From Chitinophaga oryziterrae (GTDB taxonomy: Bacteria > Bacteroidota > Bacteroidia > Chitinophagales > Chitinophagaceae): a stretch of 64,000 bases of DNA. Positions 12,701 through 21,800 of this stretch are shown here, piece after piece. The stretch lies in contig NZ_WRXO01000004.1 of the NCBI RefSeq assembly GCF_009758125.1, forward strand, positions 434,001 through 498,000. The letters run 5' to 3'. Both the position numbers and the translations under genes were made by a program. Positions within the stretch are counted from its first letter, which is position 1. The number at the start of each line of letters is the position of its first letter. The notes beneath the pieces were generated by a model, which made no database searches, had not been told where the DNA came from, and worked only from the letters and a program-made list of their open reading frames with translations.

Positions 12701-13051
12701 AAAGTAGACCGTACCCGTTTACCCGCGCCAATGGATAAGCTGATGAACACAGGTGCAGAATACATCGCACCTGTAAGTGAAACGGAGAAAAGTCTGGTAG
12801 CTATTTTCCGCCGGGTCCTTCATCATCAGCAGATCGGTATAACAGATAATTTTTATGAGTTAGGCGGTAATAGTATGTCGCTGATGAAGATCCGTACAGC
12901 TATCAAACAGGAACTCGGTGCCCCCATACTTGTAAAAGACCTGATGCGTCTGCAAACAATAGAAGAACTGGCAGTTGCTATTGACGGGCTTAAATGGCTA
13001 CAGGAAGGGCAGCCGGTTGAGACAGGAGACGTTGAAGAATTTACAATTTAG
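3788..13051 (+). CDS. NRPS1: trimodular synthetase C-A-T-C-A-T-C-A-T
   Basis: The 3,087-residue synthetase has three full modules. C1 is at about 1-435 (HHLISDG from His135) and starts the protein directly; its early YNIGGY is like starter C domains that take an acyl group, so this is the probable first enzyme. A1 (about 436-905) has pocket residues DTESIGTVCK; Glu at the third position suggests a basic side chain (low confidence). T1 carries Ser965. C2 has HHIISDG from residue 1142. A2 (about 1445-1940) reads DVFHFSLVEK, close to serine codes; T2 carries Ser1989. C3 (about 2043-2475) is followed by A3 (about 2480-2985), reading DAWFLGMVYK, leucine-like, and T3 with Ser3029 in GGNSM. There is no thioesterase or epimerase. 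The tail VEEFTI looks like a partner for the TubC-type domain of NRPS2. ATG 3788 is preferred over TTG 3761 because the C-domain motif follows at once. Confidence 0.93.
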   Translation: MSPLTCTVSQQLIWLDQLIAPRSSKYNIGGYASLEGSLSYPSFNKAVNEVLNSQEVYRTVFFDTAGLVTCMVNPPVDGYGMEVIDFSHASSPADAAKQWMEHDFLLPFVMENQLLFRFKLLKISDTQHFWYAKIHHLISDGWSFRLLLNQAAGIYSGEPLPVMEYRYSNYTQEDAAYYASDMAKTDRQFWMEQFSTLPADLFPKRTGGNTIVETLQLDATLKEKLKTIADNNKASLFQVIISLLLIYLSKTSGHERIAFGVPVLNRTKKIYRQTAGVFMNLLCLPFNIHTSNSLQEVIAEVKSRMSAFLRHQRYQFGNLVSDLNLQQQHKLLYHVRVSYEEFDFTSSFAGLHATATAFSNPAETDPLAIYVRDYHGEGFDIRMICNTDYVSREMAHQLSESLEHLILTLTSDKPVHSISLISEAQQQKILQAGRGPVRKYPFSSFQEMWAASVVTNASAIAVTGLTYAQLDSKSRQLAAVIQASRYYKKGGYIALLLPRNEKMIIGILGSMLSGMVYVPADLDYPVSRISYIVDDAGCDIVLTSRDVNPGIPAREIICIEEYEHTAICTDIYPQPEDPCYIIYTSGSTGQPKGVVISHGSLADYVCTFREYFALTAADTVLQQSSFSFDTSVEEIFPILSVGGRLCILENRRDVQSLQRLLSLEKITVLSTTPLVLRYLNDTVMPASLRIVISGGDVLRMTDIDRLLQLPLKVYNTYGPTECTVCATYYEVQPGDISIPAGRAISNRSVYILDTSLNPQPFGIPGEIYLGGAGLATRYIGKPQLTTERFIWHPLLAERLYRTGDIGIMQSDGNILFCNRIDSQLSFRGYRIEAGEIETVVNATEGVEDSRVLVVDINNIPALVAYVKYAGNKQFTRKQWRGLLEDKLPAHMIPEVWVTVPEFPLLQSGKTDTRSLLDIPVVINTNDDICLPTTTLQEEICAIWQEFLSVKNISTDDSFFDLGGHSLNIMQLANKYESAFHATISIEELFRNTTVISHAILIENKIMISGDDIPVTQKADSYQLSDGQMRIWLLSQDDDASRSYHLQGNLLLDERLDPVLFEKAIRQVIDRHEILRTVFRKDSTGLPRQVVLDDCDFELEDIAQPDDLPAAAYKIFDLTRGPLLRAALIRLKNNRSLCWFNMHHIISDGWSMEILHKEVFAHYTALVQKKPLQLPPLRIQYKDYATWQLAILRNQTSQRDYWKQQLSGTLPVLELLAGKSRPAVKTYNGRILATMISAVDTAALRTLCQQNNCTLFMGILGVLVTLLHRYSAQEDLIVGTPVAGRNHTDLEEQVGFYVNTLALRIRFAGTDNFTELLAKIWKTTLTAYDHQSYPFDSLLEELSLKRDISRSALFDVMLVLHNQHNRQDVLQQQDAVKENIITDEGIAAAKFDFTFNFVENFDQLELKVEFNTDIYEKELVTGMMQHFCSIIKAVTTHPEIPLSRLDYLSVAEKKELLEVFNNTVVPVEQGHTLVSLFREQVQLHGSHPVLYFRDRSFSFAEIDVLSSQLSHYLLAEYDLRPEELVAVCLQRSEWLIISLLAVLKAGCAYVPVDPSHPAERINYVIADSGSRIVLDKEEIERFELVQSSYPVTAPEMLQQDSSLAYVIYTSGSTGRPKGCMVEHRSVLNRLAWGAKHYAYTLSDKLLQKTNFTFDVSVFEIFTPLCFGSSLVLCEDEDVYSPERIGRLIASHQITLAHFVPGMLQSFINTDMGGGADLRSLRRVFCSGESLPLSTVTAWYKQVAIPLSNLYGPTEASVEVSYYDIPFDTGLITIGGPVSNTQLYVLDDSQQLLPVGISGELYIGGVQVARGYHNQPELTAARFIPDEFKGSGRLYKTGDRVRWLSDGSIEYIGRMDNQVKLRGYRIEPGEIEHVLTEQPGITAAIVVVHNDMLLGYVEGTCDELLLKKSLQQRLPDYMVPVRIIQVESFPLTGSGKVDRRALPLPDSIIASAYVAPRTSLETGLSVLWKELLKKDDVISVEADFFELGGHSLRLMQLINQYEKLYHVKVSMPLLFRHTTIASHAKLLTGSAAGEYTPILPVGISPDYAVSDGQRRIWILSQLEEASRSYHLGGHLVLPVIYDAGLFEKAVLKIIARHEILRTVFRENADGVLRQLVLPMDEQLFRLEHGITADLPSALEYVRAGMDRQYDLAHGPLLRVSLLMLATGGCVCSFNMHHIISDGWSMELLQREVFAVYEALKGGKPVVLTPLSIQYKDYAAWQQSQQMQLSGAWWREQFAGELPVLELPASHNRPFIKTYNGRILATNISNAATAHLHTYCREHNATLFMGILSVLNVLLYRYSGQEDIIIGSPVAGRNHPELENQVGFYVNTLPLRTRFQGSDNFQTLLENVREATLQAYEHQAYPFDKLVEELSLQRDTARSALFDVMLALQNQQQQKESALSGDTVIDEGVCAAKSDFVFLFVETNAGLDMRVEFNTDIYDHYYVTGLIKHFKQLMLLLTTSPEIPVYAHNYLLPEEQTMLLRDFNYSQANYPENKTIAAVFEQQVKLYPQHTAVVFQDQSLTYLQLHERSNQLAHYLQAHGIGHEDMVAVCIGRCTEMIVAILGVLKAGGAYVPVDPAYPAERKQLMLEETNVKMILAVAATAGAVKTTVNILVLDTAWKQIAACSKEDVTSDATPQSLAYVIYTSGSTGRPKGTLIVQEGIVSLCTAHARDYEISTDSRSCVMASVSFDAIVWEIYAGLLNGAGIYILGEDIRFEEEQLARFYIDNKITHTFVTTGMLPLFTSGEHFRGSALRYLLTGGDQTKLNKQDSYSFRLINMYGPTENTVYTTYYPVGHHPGHELPPIGKPVPNASCYIVDKHMNLCPVGIPGELCVSGPGLARGYLHRPELTAGKFITNPFTGDRMYRTGDLARWLPDGNIEFAGRIDEQVKIRGYRVEPGEIAHILLQTEGIRDAIVVPHIIANAQKCLVAYIVSSDTLTVAGIRRELSETLPDYMVPAYFVQLNSMPLTKNGKVDRTRLPAPMDKLMNTGAEYIAPVSETEKSLVAIFRRVLHHQQIGITDNFYELGGNSMSLMKIRTAIKQELGAPILVKDLMRLQTIEELAVAIDGLKWLQEGQPVETGDVEEFTI
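8118..9964 (+). repeat. Near-identical A-T block, copy 1 (in NRPS1 module 2)
   Basis: These 1,847 bases are repeated at 17295-19141 with no gaps and 16 mismatches by my base-by-base reading (about 99.1% identity). Only two mismatches change the protein (Arg to Leu in LRPEE, Ala to Ser in VEADFF). The block runs from the C-A linker (DYLSVAEKKELL) through the whole Ser-type A domain and T domain to the first motif of the next C domain (SDGQRRIWILSQ). Identity stops abruptly at both ends. Confidence 0.95.
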
Positions 13052-13062
13052 AACCTCATTAT

Positions 13063-15417
13063 ATGAAACGTATCATCATTGTTGCCACTTTATTATTGCT
13101 TACAGGCGGATGGCTGTATTATACGACCTGCAATTTCAGCGGACTGAATACCCCACAGCAGCTTGCAAACTACAAACATGGAATACTAAGCCCTTCGTCA
13201 ATTCCGCTTGAAGGCAAACAGAATATTGATGCAGAAGGTATTTCTGCAGCTGTATATATAGACTCGTTGGGCATCCCTTCTGTATATGCAACAGACAATA
13301 ATTCCCTCGCTTATGCTGTTGGTTATGTACATGCAAGGGACCGCTATTTTCAGATGGAACTGATTGCGCATACTGTGATGGGACGTCTCTCTGAAATGAT
13401 AGGTGAATCTGGTATCCGCTCCGATGAGCACTGGCGGATTTTTGGACTGGAACAACGTGCACAGTCGATGATGGACAGTATCACGGTACAACAGCCGGAA
13501 TTGGCCGCTTATCTGAATGCATACACAAAAGGTGTAAATGATTACATGCAGAAGGAGGAACAGCGCCACAGAGATCCAATGTATGTAATATGGGGATATG
13601 CACCGCATGTGTGGAAACCCACATATTCTTTCCTTATCCAGTGGTACATGAGTCATGATCTTACCTTCTATGATGATTACTTTAAAAAACAGGAGATACT
13701 GGAGAAGCTGCCAGATACTTTAAGGCAGATCCTTTATCCTTCCAGCCCGGAAAATGCACCTACCATTATTCCTGCCGGTTTGAGAGAACCGGTACTCACC
13801 GGTGCGGGAAAACCAATGGTAGAGCTGTTCAAATCCGGTTCCCGCAATAAGTACCCCTCTAAGGAAACTAACAGAAGCCTGGGTAGTAACAGCTGGGTAG
13901 TAGGAGGAATACATACCGCTCCCGGACAGCTTTTCCTTTGTAATGACCTGCACCTGTTCCTGGTATCTCCCAATATCTTTTACGAATTACAGTTACAATC
14001 ACCATCCCTGCATGTATATGGTTATACAATCCCCGGTATCCCTATGGTAGTTACCGGTCATAATGAAAACATTTCATGGGGTATCACCAATGGCGGATGG
14101 GATGTAACGGAACAGTACCTGTTAAAAACAGATCCTGCAAAAAAAGATCAATACTGGTTTAACGGCAAATGGGAAAAAACAGAGAAAAAAGAGGAGGTGA
14201 TCCACGTGAAAAATGGGGCTTCCAGGCATCTTATTGTTACCAATACTTTGCTGGGCCCATTGCAGAAAAAGGATACGGTCAGTTATGCATTAAAATGGCA
14301 TCCACAGCAGTCAGCCATGGCAGTTGTCTCATTCTGGAAACTGATGCGGGCAGCAGACTGGAATGATTTCAGGGAAGCCCTGCGCACTTATGATTATCCT
14401 GCACAAAACTTTACATATGGAGATATACTGGGAAATATGGGCGTGATCTGCGCAGGTAAAATGCCGCTGAAACCTGCCGGTTATGCCGGAGGTTTACTGG
14501 ATGGTACACAGTTGCCATTACAGGGATATGTACCATTCGATTCTTTACCGCAGGTTTATAATCCCAAACAGGGTTATCTGGTTACTGCTAACCAGGAACC
14601 ATTACATACTGCATATTATTTTTCATCCCGCTGGTTTGAAGATCTCTACCGTCCACGCCGTATCAATGAAGTGATAGCATCAGGAAAAGTACTGGATGCA
14701 GAAGATATGAAACAGCTGCAACTGGATATTGTAGACCTCTCTGTAAAAGACCTGCAACTATTATTACAGAAATATGTGCCAGCTATACCTCCCGGTAGCA
14801 ACTGGGAGCTGATGATGAAATGGGACGGAAAACTAGACCCTGAAAAAAAAGAAGCTGTTTTTTATCGTGCTTTCCTTCGTGCGGCAAAACAGGAGGGGAA
14901 AGAACTGGCTGCGCAACTGGACCTGAAACAACCTCCCTATTTTGATCAATTGGTCAACTTCTTACTGCACTATGATCATCTGAACAACGGTACACAGCAG
15001 GTGGATGCAAAAAACTGTTTTACCCGTTTAATGCAACTTACGGATTCTACTTATAAAGATCGCTATAGCGACGCTGCAGGTAATCCTATAAAAGGAAAGG
15101 CATATGCATTCTCCATCCCGCAGATCACCCAGTTGCCAGGATTTGAAATGAAGCTGGCCGGCCTGGGAGGAAATGAGAATACCGTGAATGTTAACTACGA
15201 AGCACATCCCGTGATCCGTACGCTGATCCAGATAAAAGATAGTGCAATCGTTTCGTGGATGGTGAATGCTGTGGGACAAACAGGCAGGGTAAACAATGCC
15301 AGTTATGCGCAGCAGTTGCCCGACTGGGAAATAAATAACCTGCATAAAACCCAGTTTACCCGCGACAGATCAAAACTGCACGCTATTTCAGATACAATCC
15401 TTTTCTCTCATCATTGA
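13063..15417 (+). CDS. Penicillin-acylase-family Ntn hydrolase
   Basis: The 784-residue product belongs to the penicillin amidase (S45) N-terminal-nucleophile hydrolases, which cleave amide bonds such as N-acyl groups after autocatalytic splitting into two chains. A hydrophobic N-terminal segment (about residues 4-20) should export it to the periplasm, either cleaved or as an anchor; there is no good lipobox. YAVGYVHARDRYFQME (about 84-99) is typical of the alpha chain. The likely nucleophile is Ser275 in LGSNSWVVGG, which would become the beta-chain N-terminus. WGITNGGWDVTE and the long C-terminal half fit the beta chain. The gene starts 11 bases after NRPS1 and 9 bases precede the next ORF, so it is part of the operon. 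By analogy with PvdQ of pyoverdine synthesis it may remove an acyl group from an exported prodrug peptide. A resistance or quorum-quenching role is also possible. Confidence 0.88.
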   Translation: MKRIIIVATLLLLTGGWLYYTTCNFSGLNTPQQLANYKHGILSPSSIPLEGKQNIDAEGISAAVYIDSLGIPSVYATDNNSLAYAVGYVHARDRYFQMELIAHTVMGRLSEMIGESGIRSDEHWRIFGLEQRAQSMMDSITVQQPELAAYLNAYTKGVNDYMQKEEQRHRDPMYVIWGYAPHVWKPTYSFLIQWYMSHDLTFYDDYFKKQEILEKLPDTLRQILYPSSPENAPTIIPAGLREPVLTGAGKPMVELFKSGSRNKYPSKETNRSLGSNSWVVGGIHTAPGQLFLCNDLHLFLVSPNIFYELQLQSPSLHVYGYTIPGIPMVVTGHNENISWGITNGGWDVTEQYLLKTDPAKKDQYWFNGKWEKTEKKEEVIHVKNGASRHLIVTNTLLGPLQKKDTVSYALKWHPQQSAMAVVSFWKLMRAADWNDFREALRTYDYPAQNFTYGDILGNMGVICAGKMPLKPAGYAGGLLDGTQLPLQGYVPFDSLPQVYNPKQGYLVTANQEPLHTAYYFSSRWFEDLYRPRRINEVIASGKVLDAEDMKQLQLDIVDLSVKDLQLLLQKYVPAIPPGSNWELMMKWDGKLDPEKKEAVFYRAFLRAAKQEGKELAAQLDLKQPPYFDQLVNFLLHYDHLNNGTQQVDAKNCFTRLMQLTDSTYKDRYSDAAGNPIKGKAYAFSIPQITQLPGFEMKLAGLGGNENTVNVNYEAHPVIRTLIQIKDSAIVSWMVNAVGQTGRVNNASYAQQLPDWEINNLHKTQFTRDRSKLHAISDTILFSHH

Positions 15418-15426
15418 TCCCATTTT

Positions 15427-15801
15427 ATGACATACTTAAAATATATCGGCATTCCTTTTTTACTGGTCATCGCGCATTTCTTTGCTGGCTACTGGGCTAT
15501 GATAGCTATCTGGGCCCTAACAGGTCTGGTATTTGGTGCTATACCCCGTATTACCCGTTTTCCCCTGCTGGCAGTTGCGATTGCTGAGCTGCTGGCATTC
15601 TGCTGTTACTTCGCGTTTGTGGTTGATGTAAAAGGAAGTCTGTACCCCTTTGCCCATTTTTCAGGTATTGCTCCTGCAACACTACTTGGCACAGTAGCCA
15701 GCGTTAATATTATCACTGCATTGCTTTGTTCAGCTACCGGCTTTTATATTGTTCGTTTGTTTAAACCCGTACCTGCACATAATACTATTCGAAACAATTA
15801 G
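15427..15801 (+). CDS. Small multispanning membrane protein, function unknown
   Basis: I do not recognise this 124-residue protein. It is very hydrophobic, with likely membrane segments at about 7-20, 22-39, 45-66 and 82-108 and a short polar C-terminus (KPVPAHNTIRNN). A single short loop (VDVKGSLYPF, about 67-75) separates the last two regions. It starts 9 bases after the acylase gene and ends 10 bases before NRPS2, so it is surely translated within the operon. Its position beside a periplasmic hydrolase suggests a role in handling, export or tolerance of the product, but nothing in the sequence proves this. Confidence 0.65.
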   Translation: MTYLKYIGIPFLLVIAHFFAGYWAMIAIWALTGLVFGAIPRITRFPLLAVAIAELLAFCCYFAFVVDVKGSLYPFAHFSGIAPATLLGTVASVNIITALLCSATGFYIVRLFKPVPAHNTIRNN

Positions 15802-15811
15802 TCTTTATTTT

Positions 15812-18800
15812 ATGGATTTTTTATTGTTATTGAGCGAATTAAGAAAAAGAGGCGTTGAACTTCGCAGAGAAGGGAATGAGCTGAAAGTGAAAGCTGCGGA
15901 AGGCATACTGAATGCTTCACTGATCGCATCTATTAAAGAACATAAAGATACTATTCTTGAACGTTTACAGATGGCCGAAAAAGAAAAGGCCGTGTTTCCT
16001 GTAGCGGCAGCTGCAGACAATTACCCTGTTTCTTTCGGACAAAAAGGTATCTGGTTGCTGAGCCAGCACCCGGATGCTTCAAGAGCATATAATATACCTC
16101 TTAGCATCCGGCTTGGACCGGCTGTAGTGCTTCCGGTACTGGAACAAGCCTTACAGGATATGGTGACCCGGCATGAGGCTTTACGCACTGCTTTCATCAG
16201 GGATGAAAATGGGACGTTAAGACAACAAATCTGCCAGGTAAAGTTATCTGTAAAATATAAACATATTCAGGACGAAACGCTAAAGACTGTTATGTATGAG
16301 GAGAGTATGGAACTCTTTGACCTTTCCAAAGCTCCCCTTATCAAAGCAACTATCATACAGGATACAGAACAGAGCTACCTGTTACTAAATATACATCATA
16401 TCATTTTTGACGGATTTTCAGGTGGGATCTTCCAGCAGGAGCTGATGAATATTTATCAGTCGAAGCTGGCAAACAGGCCATCTTCGTTACCTCAACCAGG
16501 AAATACATTTAAGGACTTTGCTGCCTGGGAACATACGGCTATTCATGATAGACAATTGTTAAAGGAAGAGAATTTCTGGAAGGAACAATTGTCGGGAGAA
16601 TGGCCTTTGCTGCAGCTCAGACAAAGCGTAAGACCTGTTGTAAGAACAAATGGAGGTGACCGTATTGTGCTGCATTTAGAGGATGCCTTACGTATACAAT
16701 TAGGCGCTTATTGTGCGGGAGAACGTGTGTCATTATATGCTGCATTACTGTCTGCGCTGAATGTGTTGTTTTATCGCTACACCGGTCATTCAGATCTTTT
16801 AACCGGCACCGTAGTGACCGGACGGGAACATGTGTCCATGCAGTCTGTTATTGGATTGTTTGTAAACAGCCTGCCGGTACGTACAAAGTTATCTCCGGAA
16901 GATAGTATGGAGAAAGCCGTAGAAAAACAACACCGTTTACTGGAAGAAGTATATGTACATCAGCAGTTACCATTCAGTTATATGGTAGAGATGATGGATA
17001 TAAAATATAATAGCAGCCATGCAGCAGTTTTTGATATACTGGTGGTGTTTAATGACAGGCGTAAGACTGGTGTATCTGAAGTTTCGTCAGATTTCATATT
17101 TATGGAAGATGATCTGCGTACTACCAGTCAGTTCGATCTTTCCTTTTCTTTCAGTGTAACCGATGATAGTTTAGATCTTTCTGTAGAGTTTAATACTGAT
17201 ATTTATGATGCAGCTTTTATTAGCCGTTTTGGTGTACACTATGAAAATTTATTACGGGCGTTTGTGAACTTTCCCGGGGTAAATATTTCTACTGTTGACT
17301 ATCTATCAGTTGCTGAGAAAAAAGAATTACTGGAAGTATTTAATAATACAGTTGTTCCTGTAGAACAGGGTCATACCCTGGTGTCACTTTTCCGGGAACA
17401 GGTACAATTACATGGTTCACACCCTGTTTTGTATTTCCGCGATCGCTCTTTCAGTTTTGCAGAAATAGATGTTTTATCTTCTCAATTATCACATTACCTG
17501 CTTGCAGAATATGATCTTCTGCCGGAAGAACTGGTAGCTGTATGTTTACAACGCAGTGAGTGGCTGATTATTTCATTACTGGCAGTATTAAAAGCAGGTT
17601 GTGCTTATGTTCCGGTAGATCCTTCTCACCCTGCAGAACGTATTAACTATGTGATAGCGGATAGTGGTAGTCGCATCGTATTAGACAAGGAAGAGATTGA
17701 ACGTTTTGAATTAGTACAGTCGTCCTATCCGGTTACTGCTCCTGAAATGTTGCAGCAGGATAGTTCTCTTGCTTATGTGATCTATACATCAGGTTCTACG
17801 GGTCGTCCTAAAGGCTGTATGGTAGAACATCGCAGTGTGTTAAACCGGTTGGCATGGGGAGCAAAACATTATGCCTATACCCTTAGCGATAAATTATTAC
17901 AGAAAACGAATTTCACGTTTGACGTATCTGTATTTGAAATTTTCACTCCATTGTGTTTTGGGAGCAGTCTTGTTCTTTGTGAAGATGAAGATGTTTATTC
18001 ACCGGAACGTATCGGAAGGCTGATTGCTTCTCACCAGATCACCTTAGCGCATTTTGTGCCTGGGATGCTGCAAAGTTTTATCAATACTGATATGGGTGGC
18101 GGAGCTGATCTGCGTTCATTGCGTCGTGTATTTTGCAGTGGGGAATCCTTGCCTTTAAGTACTGTTACCGCTTGGTATAAACAGGTTGCTATTCCATTGT
18201 CTAACCTGTATGGTCCCACAGAAGCATCCGTAGAAGTAAGTTATTATGATATTCCGTTTGATACAGGATTGATCACTATAGGAGGCCCGGTAAGTAATAC
18301 ACAATTGTATGTACTGGACGATTCACAACAGTTGTTGCCGGTTGGTATCAGCGGAGAATTATACATAGGAGGAGTGCAGGTGGCAAGAGGTTATCATAAT
18401 CAACCTGAGTTGACAGCAGCGCGTTTTATACCAGATGAATTTAAAGGGAGTGGAAGGTTATATAAGACCGGCGACAGGGTTAGGTGGTTGTCAGATGGGA
18501 GTATTGAATATATAGGACGTATGGATAACCAGGTAAAATTACGTGGTTATCGTATAGAACCAGGCGAGATAGAACATGTGTTAACAGAACAACCAGGTAT
18601 TACAGCCGCCATTGTGGTGGTACATAATGATATGTTACTGGGGTATGTAGAAGGTACATGTGATGAGTTATTACTAAAGAAATCATTACAACAACGTTTA
18701 CCTGATTACATGGTTCCGGTAAGGATCATACAGGTAGAAAGTTTTCCGTTGACGGGCAGTGGTAAAGTAGATCGTCGTGCATTGCCTTTACCGGACAGTA

Positions 18801-21800
18801 TAATTGCTTCCGCCTATGTAGCACCGCGTACCAGTCTTGAAACCGGGTTAAGTGTTTTATGGAAGGAATTATTAAAGAAAGATGATGTTATCAGTGTGGA
18901 ATCAGATTTCTTTGAACTGGGGGGACATAGTTTGCGTTTAATGCAACTGATCAATCAGTATGAGAAATTATACCATGTAAAAGTGTCGATGCCCTTGTTA
19001 TTCAGGCATACCACGATCGCTTCACATGCAAAGTTATTAACCGGCAGCGCAGCCGGAGAGTATACGCCTATTCTTCCTGTGGGCATATCCCCGGATTACG
19101 CAGTGTCTGACGGACAGCGGCGGATATGGATTTTAAGTCAGTTGAAAGATGCATCAGTTTCTTACCATCTGTTTGGTCATCTGGAATTATCAGGTGAGTA
19201 TGATGCTGGTTTATTCGAAGAGGCAGTATTGAGAATAATAGCCCGTCATGAGAGTTTACGCACCGTCTTTCGTGAAAACCCGGATAGTGAGTTGAGACAG
19301 GTTATATTACCTGCAGATCAGCAGCAATTTCATTTACATACCGGTTTTGCAAAAGATCTGGCCACTGCAAAATTATCCCTTCAGGAAAGTATTGAACAAC
19401 CGTTTGATCTGGCAAATGGCCCTCTGCTGAGGGTTAGCCTGTTAAAACTGGGAACAGGTGGTAGTCTGTGTGGTTTTAATATGCATCATATTATCAGTGA
19501 TGGCTGGTCTATGCAGATTTTACAACAGGAAGTGTTTGCAGTATACAATGCATTGAAAGAAGGTAAACCTGCAGTATTGAAGCCATTGGCCATCCAGTAT
19601 AAAGATTATGCAGCCTGGCAGCAATTGCAGCCAATGAAGTTATCTGCTAACTGGTGGAAGGAGCAGTTTGCAGGAGAACTTCCTGTATTGGAATTGCCGG
19701 GTAACAGCGGCCGGCCATCTGTTAAAACCTATCATGGTTATGTATTGTTGTACAGGATTAATGCTGTCAATACCGGGAGACTCCAGGCTTATTGCCATAA
19801 ACAGGGAAGTACCTTGTTTATGGGATTGCTGGCGGTACTCAATACTTTGTTATACCGATACAGCGGGCAGGAGGATATTATTATCGGCTCTCCGGTAGCA
19901 GGCAGAAATCATAGTGAACTCGAAGGACAAATTGGTTTTTATATCAATACACTTGCATTACGTAATCATCTGAAGGGAGAGGATAGTTTTTCTGCTTTAC
20001 TGGAGAATATTAAGCGGCTTACACTGGAGGCGTATGAGCATCAGGCCTATCCTTTTGATAAACTGGTGGAAGACCTGCCACTGAAAAGAGATACCAGCAG
20101 GGCTGTATTATTTGATGTGATGATGATCCTTCATAATCAGCAGGAGAATAATGAAGGCAGTCGGCTGGAAGCAGGTAAGGTATATGATGGTGGTGCGTGT
20201 ACCGCTAAATTTGACCATACATTTTATTTTACACCTACGGCAGATGGTCTGGATATGGGTGTTGAATACAATACGGATATCTATGATAAGGCACATATGT
20301 CATCCATGCTGATGCATTTTGATAGCCTTTTACAGTCTGTGTTGAATAGTCCTGAAGAGTCTATCAGCAAGGCTGATTATCTGTTACAGGAAGAAAAGGA
20401 ACAGTTACTTTTTACATTTAATAATACGGCATTTGATTATCCCCATGATACAACTGTTATAGATCTTTTCCGGGAACAGGTTAGCGCACGTCCGGAGGCA
20501 TCTGCTGTAATATTTGAGGGTAACAGCTATACTTACCAGCAACTGGAAAAGCATAGTAATGCACTTGCCGGCTGGTTACAACAACAAGGGGTATCGTCAG
20601 AAGTACAGGTACCTGTGTATCTGCCAAGGTCTGCGGATCTTGTAGTAGCTATATTAGCTATCCTGAAAGCTGGCGGTACCTATCTGCCTGTAGATCCTGA
20701 ATATCCATTACAGCGTGTACAATACATGCTGAATGATGCAGCAGCATCTGTGATCATTACGAATAGAGAACTGGCAAATCAACTGGATGGTCCTGCCCGT
20801 TATAAGATCATTACAACAGATCATATACCGGATGCATCATTGATTGATATTAGGGTTAAATCAGATCAACTGGCTTATGTGATTTATACTTCCGGTTCTA
20901 CGGGTAATCCTAAGGGTGTGCAAATTCCCCATAGTAATCTTGTTAATTTTATCCATGGAATGGATCATCTTCTTGAATTAACACAAGATGATCATCTGCT
21001 GGCTATTACGTCTATTTCTTTTGATATTTCCATACTGGAATTATTGTGGACGTTAAGTCGTGGTATGAAGATTACGATTCGCAGCAGTAGTATGTCTTTG
21101 AATAATTTTGATCAGTATACATCTGTTACTGCTTTGCAGATCACCCCATCTTATTTAGGTGTGTTGCTGGAAGATACAGGTTCGCATGTATTCCTTAGTA
21201 ACCTGCAGCATCTGATAGTAGGCGGGGAGAAATTTCCGGAAGATTTACTGAGCAGGGTAAGGAACTATACATCGGCGAAAGTATATAATGTTTACGGTCC
21301 TACAGAAACCACTATCTGGTCGAGCGGAATAAAGCTGGAAACCGGAAGAGTGACAGCAGGTAAGCCGATCGTCAATACAGGTATTTATATCCTTGATAAG
21401 AACCAGCAATTATGCCCGGTTGGTATTAGCGGAGAACTATACATCGGCGGAGCCGGTGTTGCCCGTGGTTACTCGAATAACGAAGCGCTCACCGCTGCAA
21501 GATTTATCACCTTAGCTCAAACAGGGAGAATATATGCTACAGGTGACCTAGCGCGATGGCTACCGGATGGCACTATAGAAATACTGGGGAGAAATGACCA
21601 CCAGGTAAAAGTAAGAGGTTATCGTATTGAAACAGGAGAAATAGAAAGCGTAATCAATACATATGAAGAAGTACGCCAGTGTGTAGTTGTAGCAGTGAAA
21701 GATGAAACAGGGAATAACCTGCTGGCCGGTTATCTGTCGGTCAGGAAAAATTACAGGGAAGAAGTTTTATATAATTTATTAAAGCAACGTTTGCCGGATT

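Noticed and set aside
15749..15811. TTG start of NRPS2 overlapping the small membrane-protein gene
   Set aside because: The docking domain begins exactly at ATG 15812; the longer version adds unrelated out-of-frame translation of the previous gene.
8118..19141. The 1.85-kb direct repeats as ends of a transposon or integrated element
   Set aside because: Both copies are in-frame A-T coding units, without transposase, terminal inverted repeats or target duplications; domain duplication explains them.
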